DNA of 64,000 bases from Umbilicaria muhlenbergii (lineage: Eukaryota; Ascomycota; Lecanoromycetes; Umbilicariales; Umbilicariaceae): positions 2,537,992 through 2,601,991 of the forward strand of contig KK106982.1 of assembly GCA_000611775.1 (NCBI GenBank), read 5' to 3'. The position numbers and the translations under genes are program-made. The notes below the pieces were generated by a model that was given only the letters and a program-made list of their open reading frames with translations, was not told the origin of the DNA and ran no database searches. This document shows positions 55,985 to 64,000 of this stretch, piece by piece (within the stretch, counting starts at the first letter, position 1; the number at the start of each line of letters is the position of its first letter).

Positions 55985-58900
55985 ATGGGACCATCAGCAA
56001 GACCTGAACACCACCTGAATCTCAACTATCTTCCTCAGTTATCTGCGACCCAACCCCGATCCGGTTCGTCAACTACGAATACGTCACCAATCGAGCCACC
56101 AGCTGGCAGTACGGTACGGTCACCATTCGGAGCACCTGGAGTGAACGGAATGACAAACACAATCGGAAGTGCGAGGATGGGGGCTGGCTCCCCTTCACAT
56201 GAGGTTGGAGGAAGACTGTACTCCAAACGGTAAGCCACAGTCATAAGATCTCGTGAGTGTCAGCTGATGTTGAATGCTTGCACACAGGGCTCGCGAGATC
56301 CAAGCTCAGGAAGGTCTAACAGCAAACCTGTGGGGCCCACCCGCAAGCGGTGGTTCGACCCCCTTACGGGAGACTATTCCAGAGTCTCCCAGCCAGGATG
56401 GCTTCCCAGATTTCATGCCTCCTACCGAAACCAATTTACAAAGTCCTCGAAGAACACGAGCGGGCACTCTTCCATCGAGGTTCTCTCCCAATGGTGCAAT
56501 CGGAGGGGCAGCCCAGTCGCTGCTCCCGAAATCATCTCGACCTACTCCCTCCACCAGCCCTTTTAAGCCCTCATCAATTAGTGGAGTCGACAATGGCAAT
56601 TTTACGACATCACCCGTCGATGCTACGTCCACGTTGTTATCACGATTAAGGGCTGGATCCTTGCCCCATCGAGCTAACTACCTAGGAACCCCCGGTCCGT
56701 TTGGCCCGTCCCTATTCTCGACTAATTGGCCCAACGGAAGGGAAAGAACAACGACTCTGTCGAGCATTAGATCTGCTGATTTGCCAGATTCACCAGCACA
56801 ATCTACATTCTCTAAAGAAGGTCTTAGTGACCTGGACGTTAGAACCCTGGACTTCCTTGGACTCGAGACTCCTCAGCAGAACTCGGTCACACTTACACAA
56901 CCGGGTATGCTGCGAGTGTCTGACACTCAACGTACAGCTAGCCTACAGCCATTCTTATCCGATTTAGCAAGCTTCAACAAGAACCTGAGCCGCTTCAGAT
57001 CGTATTCTGTCAATGCGAAAGAGAAATATGCCGAAGACGAAGATGAGGAGGCAATGTACAACGGACAATGGTCTGGTCAACATAGTGGTACTCTCACACC
57101 ATCGGCGGCGGCTGCGACAGCGCTTGCTGTGACGCAGGCGCAGATCGCGCAGCACAATGCTGCTGTACAAGCCTATGCAACCCAAGCAACGGCGAATCGT
57201 CCACGAGCGCGGACGGCTGGTGTCCTAGACTCACCCTTGAGGGCAGGGAGAGGTTACTTTACACCTTCGCGACTGGATAAAAGCATGACCGCGGCCGAAC
57301 TCGGCATGGCAGAGGGATTAGAATACGATGGAGTATCCGAAGCGGTTCGAACCATGCAGCTAAACGGCGGATCAGATGAAAATAATCTCGAAGGACCCAC
57401 ACGTGCTTTGTGGCTGGGAAGTATACCAACTTCTACCACTGTCACCTCATTACAGGCCATATTTGGCTTTCACGGCAAGATTGAATCCACGAGAGTTCTT
57501 GTTCACAAGAACTGTGGGTTTGTCAATTTCGAGACCGTCGAAAGTGCTATCCAAGCCAAGTCGATGCTCAACGGCAAGGAGATCTTTCCCGGTGCTGGTC
57601 CTATCCGTATTGGATATGCAAAGGCCCCCTCGGCGTCGGTTGATGGCACGCCAGGTAACAACGGAACGTTTCCATCCCCAAGCCCGGATCCTTTTACCAA
57701 GGATCATACAGACAACGATGTTGGTGCGGCTAAGCATACCGTCAGTGGCGTTCAGCATACCAACGGGGTTCACGCCGAGAGCGCTGCCGCCGCCCTTCAT
57801 GTGCCCGAGTTGCCAGAGCTCAGAGATGAGATGCTACAGATTGTCGGAGAATTTGGGGCCAACGAACACGACAAGCTGCAAATTGCAAACAGCATCGACG
57901 CAGCAATTGCGTTCAACAGCTTCGAGAACGATATACCAACTGTACCTGAACCCAGTCATGCAAGGCTCCATGATGCTCCTAAGCTGAGAGAGATTCGAAA
58001 GAGAATCGACAACAACGTCATATCACAAACCGAGATAGAGGAGACTGCCATTGGTATGCTGCCAGAGATTGCTGAGCTGGCTTCAGACTATCTGGGCAAT
58101 ACGGTTGTGCAGAAGCTTTTCGAATTCTGCTCGGAGGCAGTCAAGGAGCAGATGTTGGTCCAGATCTCTCCTCATATGGCCGAAATTGGCGTCCACAAGA
58201 ACGGAACTTGGGCTGCGCAGAAGATCATCGACGTCGCCAAGACACCAAATCAGATTGCAATGATTGTGAACAACCTTCGACCATACACTGTGGCTCTCTT
58301 TCTCGACCAGTACGGTAATTACGTGTTACAATGTTGCTTGAAGTTCGGGTACCCGTGGAACAACTTCATCTTCGAATCAATGCTCAGTAGAATATGGGAT
58401 ATTGCTCAAGGAAGGTTTGGTGCGCGAGCAATGCGAGCCTGCCTCGAAAGTCACAATTCTACGAAGGAACAGCAGCGTATGTTGGCAGCAGCCATTGCCT
58501 TGCATAGCGTACAGCTTGCGACAAACGCAAACGGGGCTCTACTTCTTACCTGGTTCCTGGACACTTGTACATTCCCTCGTCGACGAACAGTACTAGCGCC
58601 CAGGCTGGTGCCACATCTAGTCCACCTATGTACGCACAAGGTTGCATACCTGACGGTGTTGAAAGTGATCAACCAGCGCAACGAACCAGAAGCTCGAGAC
58701 ACTGTACTCCAGGCGCTGTTCTTCTCGCCCAACGACCAAACGTTGGAGGACATTCTGAGCGATCAAGCCTGCGGTGCCACTTTAATCTTCAAGATCCTGA
58801 CTACACCTTTCTTCGACGAGAACATGCGCTCCGACGTGGTTCAAAATGTCCGCAGCGTACTTTGCCGTCTCAAGGCGTCGCCATCGCAAGGTTACAAGCG

Positions 58901-59585
58901 ACTTATGGATGAAGTCGGCCTCTCCTCCGCCCGCCTTGGTAAGGCCGATCGTGACAGCCAGAGCCCCAGCGGCCGTGCCCAGCATCACGATCGCAGCCGC
59001 CCCATGTCCCAACACGGCACCCCCAACGGCCACATGCACCAACAACCAAACATGGCCAGGCAATACAGCGGGCCCGGTCTCCAATCCATGGGCCAGCAAC
59101 CACAATACGCCAGCCCCGGCCTGATGCCCCTCGACACTTCCAACCTCTCCGCCTTCGACCAATACGGCCTCGGCGGCCTCAATAGCCCCAACTTCACCCC
59201 CAACCCGCTCAACCAGCAACTCCAGTACCAAGCCCTCCTCGCCCAGGCCCAAGCCCGCGGTATCTCCCCCGGGGGCTTTTACCCGGGCATGTCGGCCCCC
59301 GGGCTCGGCGGCTATGCCACCCCGTCGCCGTCGATTGATAATTTCCGGTCTTTGCAGGGACAGGGCTCGCCCATGCCCCCGCAGCAGATGAGTCCGAGCC
59401 CGATGGCGCAGCAGGGGGGGTTCGCACCGCCGCCGCCGCAGTTCAATCCGCTCTTGGGTGGGGGGATGTTGCCGGGGTACCAGTATCCGGTTTCGTATTT
59501 TGCGGGGCAGGGGCAGGGGCAGGGGCAGGGGCAGGGGCAGATGCAGCAGATGCAGAGTGGGGGGAGGAGGGGACGTGTGAGTTGA
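55985..59585 (+). CDS. JSN1: RRM + Pumilio-repeat RNA-binding protein (Jsn1/Puf2 type)
   Basis: A post-transcriptional regulator that binds mRNA 3' UTRs. Exons 55985-56229 and 56288-59585 give 1180 residues. The N-terminal third is Ser/Pro-rich. An RRM lies at about residues 450-525 (TRALWLGSIPTSTTVTSLQA, CGFVNFETVESAIQA, GPIRIGYAKAP). PUF repeats follow at about 670-955 (ELASDYLGNTVVQKLFEFCS, GVHKNGTWAAQKIIDVA, LFLDQYGNYVLQCCLKFG, GRFGARAMRACLE, NGALLLTWFLDTC, KVAYLTVLKVINQ, QACGATLIFKILT). RRM plus divergent PUF repeats is the Jsn1/Puf2 arrangement rather than Puf3 or Mpt5. The C-terminus is Pro/Gln/Gly-rich and ends with five GQ dipeptides from a ggggca repeat (59507-59540). Assignment to Jsn1 versus Puf2 is not resolved. 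Confidence 0.92.
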
Positions 59586-60855
59586 CTCTCCTTTCCGGAT
59601 GGGATGGGATGATGCTGATGGTGGTGTAGCGGTAGATGGTTCTCCGTTTGTAAGATGCCCGTACTCCAGGGTTTACCGGGTAGGAGGGGGGGAGAACTGG
59701 AATGGTTGATTGGAGTTGAGAGGACGGGTTGGGCTGTCCGCTTTATGAAGGTATCATGTACATTCGCACCGCTGGGTTCGCTGGATGAAGACGATTTGGC
59801 TTTGTTCTTCTTCGCATCTGTTTGGTTGATGAATGGATGGATGACAGCCGGCGCTGGATGCCGTGTCCGAAAACCTTTTTCGTTTTGCCGCTTGCATTAG
59901 GTATAAGGATGGGAGGGAGGGAATGGACGACGGAACAGGATGGGTTTGGGGTTGGAGCTGGGGTTGGGACTGGATTTGGGGTTGGGGCTCGGGGGCTCGG
60001 GGGTGATTACGGATTGTACATGTATGGTCACCCGTCGATGCTGGATTTTTGTAGGTGGGGGGGGGAGGAGGTTTATAGCGAGCACTCGAGAGGGGAGTGG
60101 AGCGGGTTTTTTTTTTGGATATATTGCGTCGGTCTCTGAGGGATTTGGCTAGGAGGTCGTGCTGGATAGAGTGATGGAGGTAGCTTCGGGAGTTGGTGGG
60201 GACGGAGGAAGGGGAGGAGATTGGGGATGGGGAAGAGAAACACGAATATGAATATGATGGCCACTTCGAACGTATGCCGGACTGGAAGTTTGTTCGTTTG
60301 ACGATGTCAGCAAATTATCCGTGGACTGGGTGCGCACCGGTGCGAGTGCGGATGCCGTTTTCTGCTTCCCTTAGCTTAGCTAGACTCAGGTACCTTTGAG
60401 CGTGAGCACCCCTTGAATTCGAGCCCTTGCCTCCCATTTCCCGGCCCTCAGAATTCCCTCGGCGCTCTCGTCCCATTCGGCACTTGCCTTATCGCGCCCC
60501 CCCCCGCCCCTCGATTTTACCCGCGCCACCCGGGCCCCCCCCTAACCCGGATAATACCATCCGCTAAGAATCTCCAGGAGAAATTCCATCCCGTAAACCG
60601 CCTACCTTCGCCTCCAACCTTTCCCCCCCTCTCCCCCATTCGTATCTAGCGGTCCACTTTTTCTGGCTCGGTATGATGGCGGGGTAGCAGTCCTAGCGTT
60701 GGCGAACGGTACTCCACTCCGAGTAGACGGACAGACTCTTTACCGGTATTTATTACGTGCGTGCGGGCGGGCGGGGTTTCTGGTTCTTTCAGTCGCATCC
60801 TATTCGTTTCGCTCGCTCGCTGTCTGCTTGCGTGCGTGTGTCGGTCGGGTTCGCG
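59586..60855. other. Intergenic, G-rich then C-rich
   Basis: 1.27 kb. The plus strand is strongly G-rich at 59660-60240 and C-rich at 60490-60640, a sharp skew switch between the PUF and ureohydrolase genes. No gene supported. Confidence 0.5.
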
Positions 60856-62736
60856 ATGTTGCACCGCTGGGTTTCTCGATGGGGAGCTGGAGCTGGAGCT
60901 CTGGTTTTGTTCGCATGGGGAGGGATGGTGGAAGCGGCGGGGTCTTTTTACGATTATCCCGACTTGGAGCTTCCGGCGGCGGGGGCGGGGGGGACGCCGG
61001 TGGAGGAGTTGGAGGCGAGGTGGGGGGTTGAGGTTTGTGGTTTGGGGTTTTCTTTACTTTGCTGTTTTTGTTTTTGTTATGTCGGGGTCGAGTTGTGTTG
61101 GGGGGGAAAGCGGGAGGGGGGAGGGGGGAGCGTGGGAGGTGCTGTTGGGGTTGGGTGGGGATGGCATGTGTCTCTGGCTTTGCGGAGGGTTGTTTGGTTT
61201 AATGGGCTTCGGGAGGAGTGGGAGGGGGAGGAGAGGAAAGAAGGAGGGATGGGCTTGTTGTTTTGAACACTTACTGACATAATGGTGATGGACAGTGGGG
61301 TTTCTCGGGCATCTCGACGTTTGCGCATTTGAAACATGTCAAGTGTCTCACGAATCCGGACGTGCCGTTTGATATTGGGGTCATTGGGGCGCCGTTTGAT
61401 ACCGCGGTTAGTTATCGGCCTGGTGGGTGGTTATATTTCTTTGGTTGTTGATCTTTGGTTGTGTTGTTCACGGGTGCTATTGAGTGCTTTCTGCTTGGGG
61501 TTTTCTAGTTTGGTTTAATCGGAGCGGAGGTGCTGTGCACTCTACTCCTCCGCTATTGGTTTTGTTGTCTTCCCTACTTGGTCTCCGCATGCCGTCTCCT
61601 TATATGCCCCCTTCGCTTTCTCCCACGCTTCTTCCACTCCCCCTCTCTCATTGCGGCTCTCTTCTTTCCTCCCCCTTCCCCCCTTCTATCTCTCCTTCCC
61701 AACTAACACTCCCCCCCCAACAGGCGCACGATTCGGCCCTCGCGCCATCCGCGCCGCCTCCTCCCGCCAAACCTCCTTCCGCGGCTTCAACCCCCGCCGC
61801 GGCCTCAACCCCTACACCTCCTGGGCCACCATCCTCGACTGCGGCGACATCCCCATCACCCCCTTCGACAACGCCCTCGCCCTACACCAACTCACCTCCG
61901 CCTTCCTCGAACTCGGTTCCCGCCCCTCCACCCACGCTGGTCGAGCTCCCAAGCTATTAACGCTGGGGGGCGACCATAGCGTGGCGCTCGCGGCGCTGAG
62001 GGCGTTGGGGAAACTTCATCCGGGGGGCGTGGCGGTCGTGCATTTCGACGCGCATCTGGACACGTGGCACCCGAATAAATACCCCAGCGCGTGGACATCC
62101 CCGCAATCGGACTTCAACCACGGCAGTATGTTCTGGATCGCCTCGAACGAGGGCCTGATCCTCAACGGCTCCTCCGTGCACGCCGGCCTGCGCACGCGCC
62201 TCTCCGGCGACGACTGGGCCGACTACGCCGCCGACGACCGCCAGGGCTTCCTGCGCATCTCGGCGGACGATATCGACGAGTTGGGCACGCGGGGGGTCGT
62301 CGACGCGGTGATGGAGCGCGTGGGGACGCGGGTGCCGGTTTATTTGTCCCTCGATATCGACGTTTTGGATCCGGGGGTTTGTCCGGGGACGGGCACGCCG
62401 GAGCCGGGGGGGTGGACTAGTCGGGAGGTGGTGAGGATACTGAGGGGGCTGGAGGGGTTGAATGTGGTGGGGGCGGATATTGTGGAGGTCGCGCCGGCGT
62501 ATGATGGCGTCGGGGAGCAGACGAGTTTGGTGGCGGCGCAGGTGGCGTTTGAGATTTTGACTAGTTGGGTGGGGAGGGGGTTGGAGGTTGAGGGGATGGG
62601 GAGGGGGAAGGGGGAGGAGGGGAAGGAGGGGGATGGGGAGGAGGCGGAGAAAGCGGAGGAAGATGGGGGGATTGCGGGAGGGGAGGGGGAGCAGGTCGTT
62701 GTGGGCAATCTGGGGAAGAAGAGAGATGAGTTGTAG
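60856..62736 (+). CDS. Agmatinase-family ureohydrolase with signal peptide and C-terminal RDEL
   Basis: A manganese ureohydrolase of the arginase/agmatinase family, which hydrolyses agmatine or another guanidino compound to amine plus urea. Exons 60856-61032, 61296-61422 and 61724-62736 give 438 residues. Metal ligands are all present: GGDHSVALA (His), [12 protein letters not shown] (DxHxD) and [12 protein letters not shown] (DxD). Upstream blocks are [20 protein letters not shown] and [11 protein letters not shown]. The N-terminus [20 protein letters not shown] is a probable signal peptide, cleaved near VEAAG. An acidic/glycine-rich tail of about 50 residues ends KKRDEL, a KDEL-like ER-retention signal. 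Both introns (263 and 301 bp) are much longer than usual here, and the first has a weak GTTTGT donor. Substrate is not certain from sequence. Confidence 0.88.
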
Positions 62737-63208
62737 TTGATGTGATGTCTTCCCTGAGGTACTGCATGTCAGTCATCGTGAACGAGGGCCGGCTTGGCCT
62801 ATTACATATTGACACAAACCTATATCGTGCAACTTACAGTCACACTTGCGTTTCCCCATCGTATCTACTTGCCCCTCGTGTCAAGTCTTCTAGACCTTGC
62901 TGTATAAGAGCTCCCTTCACGCTCCTAGATGTCAGTGCTTATCGCCCACCGCCTCACGCACTCTACCCTGCTGACCGAAGCTAGCGGCATTAACCCTAGA
63001 CTGGAGTCCTGCGCCAAGGACCCACGAACCATCACACTCGTGGGAATCGCCACTCCACCCACCTCATCCACATCAAGTTAGCTGACTAAACGCCTGCGCC
63101 AGTCAGCTTCTCCCCATTGTTGATGCAGCGCCGTAGACCTTTGTGAGGCTGCTTTACTGTATCCCGAGTCCGGTGCGTGTTGGTTTTCCGCAGTTCAGTT
63201 TTCCGCGA

Positions 63209-63317
63209 CTGCAGCGTAACTGTATGTCACGTGTCCTACTTCTGTTTCATTACCTTTACGTGGCTGCAGCTCAATGATTTGTCATGTGTCCCGCTTCCAT
63301 TGCGTTACCTTACCTGG
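63209..63317 (+). repeat. Tandem duplication of a 55-bp unit (imperfect)
   Basis: Unit A 63209-63263 and unit B 63264-63317 abut exactly. Shared blocks are ctgcag at each start, gtca.gtgtcc, cttc..tt.c.ttacct and a ctgg/gtgg end. Roughly 70 percent identical by eye. Confidence 0.75.
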
Positions 63318-63428
63318 GAGACGTCCTGCAGCCGAGCAGTCTCTTGTCTGCTCTAAGCTCTCGTTCGAGTGTGGATACCAGCACATCACAGACACAGACC
63401 CACGAAACTGACGGCAGACGTGCGTAGA

Positions 63429-63510
63429 AACGTGTTTCAAACCAGCTATCCTATCGTAGGTAAGAATGCTCACAAGAACGTGCTTATGAATCAGCTATCC
63501 TATCCTACTG
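63429..63510 (+). repeat. 48-bp direct repeat (second copy partial)
   Basis: aacgtg..t..aa.cagctatcctatc occurs at 63429 and again at 63477, an offset of exactly 48 bp. It lies about 110 bp from the 55-bp tandem pair. Confidence 0.8.
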
Positions 63511-63704
63511 TCGGCAGCAGGCAGATAGCGGTACATTTCCCCATGAAATGAACAAACAAATCATTGGGGGTGACTCTTTCCGTTTCCGTAACTGACATGA
63601 GACAGACAAGACAGAGATTTCCCCTTACACCGATGCTCCTGAAGCCGAGGCTAACGAGGTTGGAAAAACCAGGATAGCTATGCGAAAAGCGCCCCTTGCC
63701 CGGG

Positions 63705-64000
63705 TTACAAGATTACGCATTTGTGTTTGCGCGGGCCGGTGCGTGGTGGTGGCTCTAGTGCTGCGACGATTGCCTGAGGCGACGGGAGTGGATTAGTTGG
63801 GTGGATTTAGTATGGATGTTGGGGGTTGTGATGAGCTGGAGGGGAAGACTTCCTCTAGATGAAGTTGACACCCCCGGGAAGAAAGGGTCAAGGCCCGAAA
63901 GAGATACCGGAGATTCAAAGAAACAAGAACTAACCTCATCAAACACGTCTTTCAACTTGTATTGCGTCAAAGCACTACATTCCACATATTTGACCGCCCC
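63705..64000 (-). CDS. CDC42: Rho-family GTPase, Cdc42 type (C-terminal part only)
   Basis: A membrane-anchored polarity GTPase. Two 3' exons are in the window: 63935-64000 (GAVKYVECSALTQYKLKDVF, then DE) and 63705-63773 (AIVAALEPPPRTGPRKHKC, then VIL). They are separated by a 161-bp intron with GTTAGT donor and CAG acceptor. SALTQ is the G5 guanine-specificity loop. The ending CVIL is a CAAX box of the geranylgeranylation type, preceded by a short basic stretch. The FDEAIVAALEPP block fits fungal Cdc42 better than Rac, from memory of the families. The remaining 5' exons with the P-loop and switches lie beyond base 64000. Confidence 0.85.

Larger units (their letters stand above)
62737..63704. 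other. Convergent intergenic region with short tandem repeats
   Basis: About 970 bp between the ureohydrolase and the Cdc42-type gene. It holds two contiguous direct-repeat pairs, annotated separately, and a 15/16-bp pair at 63183-63213 (gttttccgcagttca / gttttccgcgactgca). No gene. Confidence 0.55.

Noticed and set aside
1-64000. tRNA, rRNA or transposon genes
   Set aside because: I looked for T-loop-like ggttcraatc sequences, transposase or reverse-transcriptase motifs and terminal repeats and found none convincing; short tRNAs could still be missed without a covariance search.

Overview
This is a piece of a filamentous ascomycete (Pezizomycotina) nuclear genome. Almost every gene has spliceosomal introns, mostly 45-80 bp, with GTRNGT donors, CTRAC-type branch points and YAG acceptors. 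The recognisable proteins are ascomycete house-keeping families: Sgf73, Itc1, Alg8, Swc2, Ceg1, Snf5, Iwr1, Puf2/Jsn1 and the Cdc42 type. Genes lie on both strands with no operons. I cannot name the species or class from sequence alone. The record is a draft assembly: bases 1-15 and 21545-21560 are Nextera transposase mosaic-end adapter sequence. The second adapter abuts a 629-base N gap, and both adapters truncate a gene.

Layout. 0-29 kb is rich in transcription and chromatin genes: SGF73 (SAGA, 5' part), ITC1 (ISW2), SWC2 (SWR1), an ECL1-type zinc protein cut by the gap, CEG1 (mRNA capping) and SNF5 (SWI/SNF). Among them sit a divergent glycoprotein pair, ALG8 and an EMP47-like lectin cargo receptor, a very acidic F-box-like protein, and a TfdB/phenol-hydroxylase-type flavin monooxygenase. 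29-41 kb holds a family-X DNA polymerase (POL4), a CBM48 glycogen-binding-domain protein with a hydrophobic C-terminal tail, an unknown Q/S-rich coiled-coil protein, IWR1 (RNA polymerase II import) and a small protein with a Myb/SANT-like segment. About 41-46.9 kb is a gene desert containing a diverged higher-order tandem repeat. 46.9-64 kb holds an RRM-like protein, a GT69/CMT1-type mannosyltransferase, cytosolic asparaginyl-tRNA synthetase, an RRM+PUF RNA-binding protein (JSN1/PUF2 type), an agmatinase-family ureohydrolase and the 3' end of a Cdc42-type GTPase.

Most notable. (1) The agmatinase-like enzyme has an N-terminal signal peptide and ends in RDEL, predicting an ER-lumenal ureohydrolase. 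(2) A non-coding array at about 44.1-45.5 kb consists of paired ~140-bp elements repeated at ~430-530 bp (with ~960 bp between the outer pairs), in an otherwise empty 6 kb. (3) The monooxygenase contains what looks like an intron whose donor is CT instead of GT but which stays open in frame. (4) SNF5 has one long 446-bp intron whose retention gives a different C-terminus lacking a conserved module. (5) The acidic F-box-like gene appears to have a one-base frameshift near its N-terminus and carries a 33-bp coding minisatellite. All gene models were spliced by eye from reading frames, splice consensus and remembered family motifs; no alignment or transcript data were available.
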